Below, piece after piece: positions 1-6,899 of a DNA stretch of 8,442 nucleotides; the stretch's first letter is position 1, and each line of letters opens with the position of its first letter. The DNA lies in NCBI GenBank assembly GCA_005801395.1, contig SYDV01000134.1:1-8442 (forward strand). The letters run 5' to 3'. The translations under genes and the position numbers were made by a program. The notes beneath the pieces are model-generated. The model was given only the letters and a program-made list of their open reading frames with translations. It did no database searches and was not told the DNA's origin. The DNA is from Planctomycetia bacterium (GTDB lineage Bacteria; Planctomycetota; UBA11346).

Positions 1-110
1 AGATTATCATGAGCAGATTATCATGAGCAGATTATCATGAGCAGATTATCATGAGCAGATTATCATGAGCAGATTATCATGAGCAGATTATCATGAGCAG
101 ATGCGTGAGC
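1..110. repeat. 14-bp tandem repeat array (7 perfect copies plus one degenerate copy)
   Basis: The unit AGATTATCATGAGC is repeated head to tail without mismatch at 1-14, 15-28, 29-42, 43-56, 57-70, 71-84 and 85-98. A shortened eighth copy, AGATGCGTGAGC, follows at 99-110. The array starts at the first base of the window, so its upstream limit is unknown. Each unit carries the palindrome TCATGA. Because 14 is not a multiple of 3, the TGA in the unit rotates through all three + frames and closes them by position 40. The complement of the unit also contains TGA and TAA, so the array is non-coding on both strands as it stands. Whether it binds a protein or is a replication-slippage product cannot be told from the sequence. 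Confidence 0.97.
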
Positions 111-166
111 AGCTGTCTTAGTGAATGACAGGGATGCAGGACAATTAATCAGCACAAGGACGTGCC

Positions 167-400
167 ATGATAGATTTATTGCGATTTACTCGGCTTTTGC
201 CCTTATTTTTATCCCCGCCTGTCGCTCCCATTTATCTGCGGCATAGCCTGATAAAATTGATCAAATCATTACGAATAGCGCTAAGAGCGTTTATTATTTC
301 TGTGCTCATTCAGATCGCTAGTCGGCAGCGTGTTTACCTTCGTTCAATCTTTGCGTCTTCTCCATTTCGCCCATTAGTCACTAGTAAAGCCTTCACTTAA
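167..400 (+). CDS. Doubtful small ORF, hydrophobic and basic, 77 aa
   Basis: The ORF has an ATG preceded by AAGGA at 156-160 with 6-nt spacing, which is a respectable ribosome binding site. The product is rich in Leu, Ile, Arg and Ser, with one acidic residue (Asp3) and no recognisable domain. Codon choice argues against it: CGA, CGG, AGA, ATA and CTA occur, whereas the operon genes favour CGT and CGC for arginine. Its stop codon also lies inside the predicted promoter spacer. It could be a leader peptide or a small membrane peptide, but a chance ORF is more likely. No function is proposed. Confidence 0.18.
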   Translation: MIDLLRFTRLLPLFLSPPVAPIYLRHSLIKLIKSLRIALRAFIISVLIQIASRQRVYLRSIFASSPFRPLVTSKAFT

Positions 401-420
401 TATTCATCTGATTTTACAAT
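392..420 (+). promoter_or_regulatory. Predicted sigma70-type promoter of the eCIS operon
   Basis: TTCACT at 392-397 (4 of 6 matches to the -35 consensus) is followed after exactly 17 bases by TACAAT at 415-420 (5 of 6 matches to the -10 consensus). Transcription would start near 427, leaving a leader of about 18 nt before the ATG at 445. It lies just upstream of the first operon gene, and every later intergenic gap is 40 nt or shorter, so it is a plausible single promoter for the run. This is pattern matching only; the start site is not proven. Confidence 0.5.
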
Positions 421-444
421 TCTTGGACAGGATATTATTATTCT

Positions 445-1053
445 ATGGCAGGTTTACTCGCAATACATTCGGTTGGTTCCTCAATCGCCACTTGGCTGCG
501 AAATCGCTATCCCGCAGAGCTGAATGCGTTGCAAAGTTGTTCATTTCGCTTGCTGTCATCGTCGGAATTAGCGCAGTTAGATGAATCGCCTGGTGAGGCG
601 ACCTGCGCACTTTATCTGCATCGCATTGGTCATGATCCAGTTGCTCGTCATATGCGGCCAAGCGGAACGCGTAGCGATGCACAGGTCCCATTAGCGCTGA
701 CCTTACATTTTCTCGTTACGGTTATTGCCGGTGGAGCTCTTGCCGAACACACCATCGCGGCCTGGGTGGCGCGGGAATTACATGAACATCCGTTGCTAGA
801 TGCCTCGATTTTATCAGCCGAAGGCGCGTGGCGTCCAGATGACGTGATTCAATTATTACCCGATCCGTTAGAGCCTGAAGTGTTAGCTCGGGTGTGGGAG
901 AGTTTCCGCCACACCCATCGCCTCACGTTACCCTACGTTGCCCGTACGATTTATGTCGATTCTGCACGACAGCCTGATGCCGCGCCGGTCGTAGCAATAC
1001 GCAATGGTTTTACTCCCATAAATGTCATTCGCTCGGTGGGAGTTGCCCCATGA
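445..1053 (+). CDS. DUF4255 / Pvc16-type tail terminator (Afp16-like) of the eCIS
   Basis: The 202-residue protein matches the pattern of the DUF4255 (Pvc16 N-terminal) family. It has an N-terminal helix with IHSVGSSIATWL (7-18), then CSFRLLSSSEL (32-42), the core strand LALTLHFLVT (83-92), HPLLDASILS further on, and the late motif RLTLPYVARTIYVDS. Length is normal for the family. In Afp and PVC the relative caps the end of the tube and sheath distal to the baseplate and affects particle length; that role is carried over by homology. The ATG at 445 gives the expected short N-terminus. Its Shine-Dalgarno is only AGGA at 429-432, about 12 nt upstream, so initiation may be modest, as suits a low-copy cap. 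Its stop overlaps the next start (ATGA at 1050-1053), indicating translational coupling. It is probably the first gene of the operon. Confidence 0.88.
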   Translation: MAGLLAIHSVGSSIATWLRNRYPAELNALQSCSFRLLSSSELAQLDESPGEATCALYLHRIGHDPVARHMRPSGTRSDAQVPLALTLHFLVTVIAGGALAEHTIAAWVARELHEHPLLDASILSAEGAWRPDDVIQLLPDPLEPEVLARVWESFRHTHRLTLPYVARTIYVDSARQPDAAPVVAIRNGFTPINVIRSVGVAP

Positions 1054-1922
1054 GCACGGCCATCTCTTGGCATGACATGCGCATTCTTGGGGCGATCCAA
1101 GTGCGTAGCGGCATAACCCAGGCCGCACTTGCTGATCACGTGGAGGTTCAGGGCGAGAAAATCCGTGTAATTCGCAATAAATCACAGCTGTATGTCATTA
1201 CCCAAGCGCGTGGCTTTGAAACGTTTTCGCAAAATTTTGTGAGTCAAGCCAATACACCGCCACCAGGTGTTGAGAATACGTTTAGTCTCACCATCAGCGA
1301 TCCTCGCGGACGCTGGCTGCCTCGTATAATGACTGTCATTTTACCGCGTGACGCCACGGCAAATCCAGCGAGCGCAAGACAGCAGCCCAATTCATTATTT
1401 CAGCCCATACACGCTGATTTGTTACCAGCGTCGACGGCAGACATTGCTCCCTGGTGGGCCATTATCCGCGCTCATGTGCAACATCAGGTGAACGGCAGCA
1501 TGCAAGCCGTACGCGGAGCTTTGCTTCGCGTTCGCGCAGCACCCGACACCAGCCCACATGATGGCATTGCTGACGGAGCGCCTGCCAATGACGCACCCGT
1601 GTTAGGATATGGACTGAGCGATGTACGCGGCGAGGCATTAATCGCCATTCCAGCCCTGCCAGCTCACACCTTTGCAAACTCAATTATTGGTAATCGCGCT
1701 GTCGATGATGGCGATGATGACGATCAAACCGCCAATGCGCCGGTGGTTACTTTTGATACGCCCTGTGTGCTTGATGCCGTGGCTGATAGCAATGCATCGT
1801 GGCCACTCGATTACCAAACGCTTACGACTCGGTTTAATGATAACACGTTACTCCGTTCATCCCTGTCTCTTTCGCTTCACGCTGGCATACGCCATCATCT
1901 CACGCTTACGCTTACACCCTAA
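1050..1922 (+). CDS. Uncharacterised beta-rich eCIS accessory protein (carboxypeptidase-regulatory-like region)
   Basis: I do not recognise a named family for this 290-residue protein. It appears to have two beta-sandwich-like parts. The first (about 12-98) ends in FSLTISDPRGRWLPRIMTVILP. The second (about 135-206) runs WWAIIRAHV, GSMQAVRGALLRVRAA and then LGYGLSDVRGEALIAIPALP. Alternating hydrophobics around a D-x-R-G-E turn are the style of carboxypeptidase-regulatory-like or Ig-like folds. A linker at 164-183 is rich in Asp, Ala and Pro, and an acidic patch VDDGDDDD sits at 218-225. There is no signal peptide, transmembrane segment or catalytic motif. GGGAG at 1038-1042 supplies a ribosome binding site, and the start overlaps the previous stop. 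Its place between the cap and sheath genes suggests a particle part or assembly helper at the distal end; this is inference from position only. I recall similar proteins beside DUF4255 genes in other eCIS loci but cannot verify that here. Confidence 0.7.
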   Translation: MSTAISWHDMRILGAIQVRSGITQAALADHVEVQGEKIRVIRNKSQLYVITQARGFETFSQNFVSQANTPPPGVENTFSLTISDPRGRWLPRIMTVILPRDATANPASARQQPNSLFQPIHADLLPASTADIAPWWAIIRAHVQHQVNGSMQAVRGALLRVRAAPDTSPHDGIADGAPANDAPVLGYGLSDVRGEALIAIPALPAHTFANSIIGNRAVDDGDDDDQTANAPVVTFDTPCVLDAVADSNASWPLDYQTLTTRFNDNTLLRSSLSLSLHAGIRHHLTLTLTP

Positions 1923-1926
1923 ATCA

Positions 1927-1950
1927 AGTCTCTGCATCGCAGAAAGGACT
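1927..1950 (+). promoter_or_regulatory. Hairpin enclosing the ribosome binding site of the sheath gene
   Basis: The 32-nt gap before the sheath gene can fold. AGTC (1927-1930) pairs with GACT (1947-1950), and TCTGC (1931-1935) pairs with GCAGA (1939-1943) around an ATC loop, leaving AAG (1944-1946) as a bulge. The Shine-Dalgarno AGAAAGGA (1941-1948), 6 nt before the ATG at 1955, lies in the 3' arm. The stem is short and interrupted, so it may be only a modest brake on translation or a stabiliser of the sheath mRNA 5' end. It has no T-run and is not a terminator. Confidence 0.4.
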
Positions 1951-1954
1951 CGTC

Positions 1955-4405
1955 ATGCCTGAATATCTTGCCCCTGGTGTCTACGTCGAGGAAGTTAGCT
2001 TCCGCTCGAAATCTATCGAGGGAGTGGGCACCAGCACCACCGCCTTCGCTGGACCAACGGTGCGTGGTCCATTGTATTTTGCCAGCGATCGCGCGATCCC
2101 TGGTGGATTAAATTGGCAGCCGCTAATCGGTGCCCCAGAAGTGATTACCAGCTATATTGAATTTGAACGTATCTACGGTGGTTTTGCCGATTTGGCCTGG
2201 AGCCCTAGCGCCGGTAATCGCGATACCATTGCCTATATCACGCATGCGGTAAAAGCCTTTTTTGATAATGGCGGTAGTCGCTTGTATTTTGCTCGCACGT
2301 TTGTCCCTGGAGCTGAAGCCGGATTAAGCGCCAGCGGCAGCTTTGCTGGTGCCGTATTCCGCGCGCGCTTCCCAGGGAGTGCGAGTAATGGACGCATCAC
2401 GGTGCGCGAACGGCATTCACCAGCTTCCGCGATTACCCTCAGCACGGCACCCGTTGGTAGCTTGCTGCGCTTAGGCGGTGGTAATGCCGCGAGTCCGGCG
2501 CGTTTATCTTCCGCTGTTTTACCCAATAACACCACCACCTTCGCGGTAGCAAATGGCCAGACACTGACCCTTGAGGTAGGCACACCACCCGTCAGTGGCA
2601 CGATTACTTTTAGTGGCACCTCGGCCAGTGCTACTGGAGACAGTGATTTAAGCTTCCCGCTCAACCTCGCGTCCGATACGACGCTCACACTCACCGTGGA
2701 TGGATACGCGCACAACGTGGTGGTACCCGCCGCGGCCTATAACGCGGTTAATGATCTGCTGGTGCTCATTAACTCTGGTTTACGGCGCGCAAGTGCCGTT
2801 GCCATTAGTGGTGGAGCGCCAGGAACATCACGTCTGCGCATCAATAGTGACAGTCGTGGTAGCGAATCGAATGTTACCATCACTGCCAACGCTAATCTCG
2901 GTTTTTCCGTTGATGTCGACAGTGATGGTACTGGCAATGTCGCTCATTTAGATGCTATTTCAGTCGCTGAATTAAATACCTTACTTGCCAATCATGCACC
3001 GGCGATTGCCGTAACGGCAGCTATTTCCAGCGGCCGCTTAGTGCTCGTCAGTAATGAATTGGTAGCCAATGCGCGTATCGCGATTAATGGCGCAGCGCCA
3101 ACTTCCGCGCATAACGCCTTTGCCTTGCCGCTAACACCTGCCGTGGGAACACCTGGAACAACACCACAGTACTACGTCAAAGATCCGACACTTGGTTGGC
3201 GCGGTGGCGCTGACGGCATTAGCGCATTACCAGGCAATCCGAGCAATCCCGAATTAGTGACCATCACGATCCAAATCACTGATGCCACCAATACCCAAGC
3301 GCTCAGTTACGATGATGTTGGTTTGCATCCACAGCATTATAATTGGATTGGTAACGCGCTCGCATTGGAGCCATCACGTCGTGATGATGCGATCGCAAAT
3401 CTGGTGTGGATTGATTTATCCGGTGGAGCACCGACGGCGCTTGATCTGCGCACAGCACTACTCGGCAGTTTGAGTGAACAAGTTTGGACACTGACGAATG
3501 GCAACGACGGTGTGCCGCCATCAGATGCGAGCTCCGCAACCGCAGCGATCGCTTATCAGGATGCTTTTGCCGTCTTATCACAGGTGCCCGATATTAGCAT
3601 CATCGCAACCCCTGCTGCTGCTGCGCAAACTGAAGCGGCAGCCGTGCGTAACGCGCTGATTAACCATGCGGAAGATCTTCGTTACCGTTTTGCCGTTATT
3701 GATACTCCGCCAGCGCTGACCCCGTCGCAAGCACGCGAAGTTCGCGGCGCTATCGATTCCACACGTGCGGCCATCTATTATCCGTGGGTGGTTACCTCCA
3801 ACCCGAACGCCCGACCTGGGAGTAATGCACCGGCAGAAATATTAATTCCACCGTCTGGTTTTATGTGTGGTGTTTATGCACGAACTGATGTTGAGCGTGG
3901 CGTGTGGAAAGCACCGGCCAATGAAGTTGTGCGCTCGGCATTACGTTTCGAACGCGATATCTCAACCGGCGTCAATGAAGTATTAAATCCTGAAGGCATC
4001 AACTGTTTACGTGCGATGCCTGGCCGTGGTCTGCGGGTTTGGGGTGCCCGGACTATTTCGAGTGATCCTGAATGGAAGTATATCAGTGTCCGTCGTTTCT
4101 TTATCTACCTTGAGCGCTCCATTGACGTTTCTACCCAGTGGGCGGTATTTGAGCCAAATGGTGAAGCTTTATGGGCCAATGTCAGAGAAACCGTTTCTGC
4201 CTTTCTCTACAATGAGTGGCGCAATGGCGCGCTCTTAGGCGCTAAAGCAGAAGATGCTTTCTTTGTCCGCTGCGATCGTTCGACGATGACCCAAAACGAT
4301 ATCGATAATGGCCGTTTAGTTTGTTTAATTGGCGTTGCCGCCATTAAACCAGCTGAGTTCGTCATTTTCCGTATTGGCCAAAAAACTGCCGATGCTCGTT
4401 CTTAA
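1955..4405 (+). CDS. Main contractile tail sheath protein (Afp2/3/4-like), enlarged
   Basis: This subunit forms the outer cylinder that shortens on firing and drives the inner tube into a target. The start is typical of the phage tail sheath family: YLAPGVYVEEVSFRSKSIEGV (4-24), then TSTTAFAGPTVRGP and VKAFFDNGGSRLYFART (about 98-115). The C-terminal core includes LTNGNDGVPP (about 513), ISIIATPAAAA, CGVYARTDVERGVWKAPANE (about 637), LRVWGARTIS, FIYLERSID, FEPNGEALW, FLYNEWRNGALLG and FFVRCDRSTMTQNDIDNGR. At 816 residues it is far longer than Afp sheath proteins, which are roughly 350-500. The excess is an insertion at about 155-405, rich in Ala, Ser, Thr and Val. Within it, about 243-309 and 331-378 look like two related modules: a strand, a helix such as NDLLVLINSGL, then RLxxxS. 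The strong Shine-Dalgarno AGAAAGGA fits a high-copy subunit. The sheath assignment is firm; the insertion's role is unknown. Confidence 0.96.
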   Translation: MPEYLAPGVYVEEVSFRSKSIEGVGTSTTAFAGPTVRGPLYFASDRAIPGGLNWQPLIGAPEVITSYIEFERIYGGFADLAWSPSAGNRDTIAYITHAVKAFFDNGGSRLYFARTFVPGAEAGLSASGSFAGAVFRARFPGSASNGRITVRERHSPASAITLSTAPVGSLLRLGGGNAASPARLSSAVLPNNTTTFAVANGQTLTLEVGTPPVSGTITFSGTSASATGDSDLSFPLNLASDTTLTLTVDGYAHNVVVPAAAYNAVNDLLVLINSGLRRASAVAISGGAPGTSRLRINSDSRGSESNVTITANANLGFSVDVDSDGTGNVAHLDAISVAELNTLLANHAPAIAVTAAISSGRLVLVSNELVANARIAINGAAPTSAHNAFALPLTPAVGTPGTTPQYYVKDPTLGWRGGADGISALPGNPSNPELVTITIQITDATNTQALSYDDVGLHPQHYNWIGNALALEPSRRDDAIANLVWIDLSGGAPTALDLRTALLGSLSEQVWTLTNGNDGVPPSDASSATAAIAYQDAFAVLSQVPDISIIATPAAAAQTEAAAVRNALINHAEDLRYRFAVIDTPPALTPSQAREVRGAIDSTRAAIYYPWVVTSNPNARPGSNAPAEILIPPSGFMCGVYARTDVERGVWKAPANEVVRSALRFERDISTGVNEVLNPEGINCLRAMPGRGLRVWGARTISSDPEWKYISVRRFFIYLERSIDVSTQWAVFEPNGEALWANVRETVSAFLYNEWRNGALLGAKAEDAFFVRCDRSTMTQNDIDNGRLVCLIGVAAIKPAEFVIFRIGQKTADARS

Positions 4406-4445
4406 TCCCAACCATCACCCACAACCTTTTCGCTAGGAAATTACC

Positions 4446-4892
4446 ATGCCTGAACGCACGACGCCTTATGGCGCATTCAATTTCATAGTCAAATTTAATG
4501 GCTCTGAAGAATTTGGCGGCTTTTCTGATGTTTCTGGAATTAATTCAGAAATCACCGTGGCCGAGTACCGCACTGGTGCCGACCGCGAAAATCATGTCCG
4601 CAAAGTTCCTGGGCTCCATAAAATCGGCGATGTCACACTCAAGCGTGGCATCGTGAATTCAGCCAGCCTGTGGAACTGGATTAAAGATGTCCGCACACGC
4701 GGCATCTCAGGTCGTAAAACAACGGTATCAATTACGCTAAAAGACGAAGCTGGAAGCCCGGTGCAAACCTGGACTCTACGTGATGTCACACCGCTCAAGT
4801 ATTCTGGTCCAACCTTAGCCGCTAAAGGCGGCGGCGATGTCGCCATGGAAGAATTAGTCTTATCCGCTGAAGGCATGGATTTAGGCGACTGA
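4446..4892 (+). CDS. Tail tube protein (T4 gp19-like, Afp1-type major tube)
   Basis: The 148-residue protein has the length and motifs of the gp19/Hcp-like tube family: FNFIVKFNG (11-19), FGGFSDVSGI (23-32), an acidic and basic middle, VTLKRGIVNSASLWNWI (63-79), ISITLKDEAG-type strands and the terminal VAMEELVLSAEGM. Hexameric rings of such proteins stack into the rigid tube inside the sheath. Placed directly after the main sheath with a good Shine-Dalgarno (AGGA at 4435-4438, 7 nt before the ATG), it is the better candidate for the major tube subunit. There is no signal peptide, as expected for a particle assembled in the cytoplasm. The second tube gene at 6409 is a clear paralog. Which of the two makes the bulk of the tube is inferred from expression signals and order, not proven. 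Confidence 0.94.
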   Translation: MPERTTPYGAFNFIVKFNGSEEFGGFSDVSGINSEITVAEYRTGADRENHVRKVPGLHKIGDVTLKRGIVNSASLWNWIKDVRTRGISGRKTTVSITLKDEAGSPVQTWTLRDVTPLKYSGPTLAAKGGGDVAMEELVLSAEGMDLGD

Positions 4893-4894
4893 TC

Positions 4895-6412
4895 GTGAAT
4901 ACGCGTGGCGTTAATTTTATTGCAGCAGCGCCGCCATTGTCGAGTGAAGCGGTGCGGCTTGATGCGGTATTAATGGTTGGCCTGGGGACGCCACACCCAG
5001 GCCCGTTGCCGGCATCTTTAGCTGCACGCCTTGTCGCTTACGGAACTCCCATCACTGGTGAACAATTATATGGTTTACCAGTGCCTATTTCATCATGGAC
5101 ATGCTTTGAAGCGTGGTTTGAATGCACACGCCCGATAGTTGGTAACGATCAGCGTTGTTTAACCCCACTAGCAGCAGCGGTTCGCGCCTTTTTTATTCAT
5201 GGCGGACGCGACTTGACCGTTATTGTGGTCGGCGAATCTCCTGCCGCAGGCGCACGGGAAGCCGTGCGCATTCAAGCCTTAGAACAGTTATTGTTTGGCT
5301 CTACGGGCCGTTGGTCTGCCGCCGTCGCGCGTGAAGAGCTTTTATCGACTTGGCTACCTGCGATTTGCGACGATATCACCGACGAAATGAGTTGGCATGG
5401 TATTGGACGGCTTATGGGGTTGCATGCGGTCGCCCTGGTGGCGCTGCCCGATTTAGTCGAATTAACCGCCATGGATTCATCTCCAGTTGATCCGATTCCT
5501 GTGATAGGCGATGCCAGTGTCACGTTATGTTGTGCTCCAGCAGGTAGCGCAACTCCTCTCACCGTCGTGGTAGAACCTCGTCATGATACGACAGGCTTTA
5601 CCTTGTGGGTGCGCCTAGTTAATCATATAGTGACATGGATACGGCAATATCATCGCACCGTACAAACGGTACTCAGCGCACCTTTACCGCAAAAATCATC
5701 GGCACCTTTTCGCGATCCACATACGTATCTCGCGGCGCTAGGCTGTGATCGCAGTTTAGATGATGGCGGAACCGCGAGTGCCTTTGTGGTTATCAGCGGC
5801 GGTTGGTTAGCTGGCTCGTTAGCTGATAATACTTCAGGAAATCTTCTCGCTGGTGACAGCGTGGTCGCTGCATTATTAGCAAAAAACTCCACCCGCATTG
5901 GCGCCTGGCGCAGTGCTACCAATATGTCGGTGTCTGCGGTTCGCGTGGAACCCGCCGACGGTTTATCAACCCGCAATATACTTGCGACCCGTCTGTGTCT
6001 GTTGGAACAAACGGCTAACGGTATTCGTTTAGGCAGTGATGTCACGACCAGTCTCGATAGCGCTTGGCGACCAGGAATGGTATGCCGCTTACTGTCGCTG
6101 GTTCTGCGTTTGGCCCAACGACACGGTGAAGAATTCGTATTTGCTCCCTCGAGTGAAAGAACCTGGCAACAACTGGTTAATCGCTTGGATGATATCTTGG
6201 ATGTACTCACACAGCGTGGTGCTTTAGCTGCTGGGCGCTCAGAAGAAGCCTATTCCGTGACCTGCAATCGCACCACCATGAGTCAGTCCGATATTGATCA
6301 TGGTCGTTTGATTGTGCGTATGATCTTACGTCCTGCGGCTCCGGTCGAAGCCATTGACGTACAGCTCGCGGTTGAGGGCAATTCCATGCTCGTTGCAGGT
6401 GGAATTTTATGA
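4895..6412 (+). CDS. Divergent second sheath-like protein
   Basis: The protein has 505 residues from a GTG start two bases after the preceding stop (TGA 4890-4892). Only AGG at 4883-4885 serves as a possible ribosome site, so translation is probably coupled and modest. Homology to the sheath is visible at both ends. AVRAFFIHGGRDLTVIVVGE (about 94-113) matches VKAFFDNGGSRLYFART of the main sheath. Near the end, FVFAPSSERTW (about 413) corresponds to FEPNGEALW, QRGALAAG to RNGALLG, and YSVTCNRTTMSQSDIDHGR to FFVRCDRSTMTQNDIDNGR. The PGVYVEE start, the NGNDG motif and the long insertion of the main sheath are absent, and the middle is poorly conserved. Afp and PVC carry three sheath proteins with distinct positions, so this one may form a specialised ring near the baseplate or cap, or may be a non-contracting adaptor. 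It is intact, which argues against a decaying pseudogene. Confidence 0.82.
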   Translation: MNTRGVNFIAAAPPLSSEAVRLDAVLMVGLGTPHPGPLPASLAARLVAYGTPITGEQLYGLPVPISSWTCFEAWFECTRPIVGNDQRCLTPLAAAVRAFFIHGGRDLTVIVVGESPAAGAREAVRIQALEQLLFGSTGRWSAAVAREELLSTWLPAICDDITDEMSWHGIGRLMGLHAVALVALPDLVELTAMDSSPVDPIPVIGDASVTLCCAPAGSATPLTVVVEPRHDTTGFTLWVRLVNHIVTWIRQYHRTVQTVLSAPLPQKSSAPFRDPHTYLAALGCDRSLDDGGTASAFVVISGGWLAGSLADNTSGNLLAGDSVVAALLAKNSTRIGAWRSATNMSVSAVRVEPADGLSTRNILATRLCLLEQTANGIRLGSDVTTSLDSAWRPGMVCRLLSLVLRLAQRHGEEFVFAPSSERTWQQLVNRLDDILDVLTQRGALAAGRSEEAYSVTCNRTTMSQSDIDHGRLIVRMILRPAAPVEAIDVQLAVEGNSMLVAGGIL

Positions 6413-6891
6413 CACCTGATAATCAGCCGTTTCCAGCCTTTCTCTTTTCGGTCGACATTAGCATTAACGGGACGTCCGTCTGTGGTGGCATGTTCAGCGA
6501 AGTGAGTGGTTTAGAAGCCACCATGGAACCATTTGCCATCCGTGAAGGTGGTCGTAACTGGGGACAAGTTCAACGCGCCGGTCGCATCAGTTTTTCTACC
6601 GTTATTCTGAAGCGCGGCATGACCGTTTCACGCGATTTATGGTCATGGTTTGCTTTCGTAAACCGTGAACAAATGGCGTTAGGATTTCGCGCCGATGCGC
6701 GAATTATCATGCGTGATTTTGCTGAAGAAGAAAACGCCGAGACCAGTCATCGCCCCACGATGATTTGGAAACTGTACCGCACTTTGCCGGTTAAATTTAA
6801 AATTGGTGATCTCAACGCCAGCTCCAGTCAAATCGCTATCGAAGAATTACACCTTGTTCATCAAGGCATACGCTTTGATCCACCAGCCTAA
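6409..6891 (+). CDS. Second tail tube protein (gp19-like, Afp5-type)
   Basis: This 160-residue paralog of the tube protein at 4446 keeps FLFSVDISINGTSVCGGMFSEVSG in its first 34 residues (FSEVSG at 29-34), VILKRGMTVSRDLWSWF (65-81) and the end motif IAIEELHLVHQGIRF. It differs by an acidic loop after strand IIMRDF (EEENAE, about 106-111) and a longer C-terminal part. Its ATG overlaps the previous stop (ATGA 6409-6412), and AGGTGGA at 6397-6403, 5 nt upstream, is a good Shine-Dalgarno. In Afp and PVC a second tube protein (Afp5/Pvc5 type) forms the first layer joining the hub to the major tube. The position next to the Afp7-like and spike genes makes that role likely here, though it is inferred from order. 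Confidence 0.9.
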   Translation: MTPDNQPFPAFLFSVDISINGTSVCGGMFSEVSGLEATMEPFAIREGGRNWGQVQRAGRISFSTVILKRGMTVSRDLWSWFAFVNREQMALGFRADARIIMRDFAEEENAETSHRPTMIWKLYRTLPVKFKIGDLNASSSQIAIEELHLVHQGIRFDPPA

Positions 6892-6899
6892 ATCACCTT

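Larger units (their letters stand above)
111..444. other. Intergenic leader between the repeat array and the eCIS operon
   Basis: This 334-base stretch is visibly richer in A and T than the operon that follows. It holds a doubtful small ORF (167-400), a sigma70-like promoter candidate (392-420) and the leader of the first operon gene. A weak inverted repeat, CTGTC at 113-117 and GACAG at 127-131, has a 9-nt loop and no following T-run, so I do not call it a terminator. No tRNA, clear operator or strong rho-independent terminator is visible. A short frame ending at TAG 119-121 reads D-Y-H-E-Q-M-R-E-Q-L-S through the last repeat copy and could be the remnant of an upstream gene's 3' end. Confidence 0.6.

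Noticed and set aside
1..110. CRISPR array
   Set aside because: The 14-bp units are directly adjacent, with no unique spacers between them, and no cas gene is visible.
113..131. Inverted repeat CTGTC/GACAG as a terminator of an upstream gene
   Set aside because: Only five base pairs with a 9-nt loop and no following T-run.
2233..2715. Open frame on the - strand (160 codons) inside the main sheath gene
   Set aside because: It lies wholly within the sheath gene, has no ribosome site that I can support and shows low-complexity composition.
2085..3552. Three GCGATCGC octamers (2085-2092, 3389-3396, 3545-3552), the cyanobacterial HIP1 motif
   Set aside because: All three fall in one Ala/Ile-rich coding region, none is in the rest of the window, and other signs of a cyanobacterium are missing. 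It is too weak for a taxonomic call.
5650..6210. Open frame on the - strand (186 codons) inside the second sheath gene
   Set aside because: It is a shadow of a gene with clear sheath end motifs. The product is rich in Arg, Ser and Pro, without a recognisable fold.
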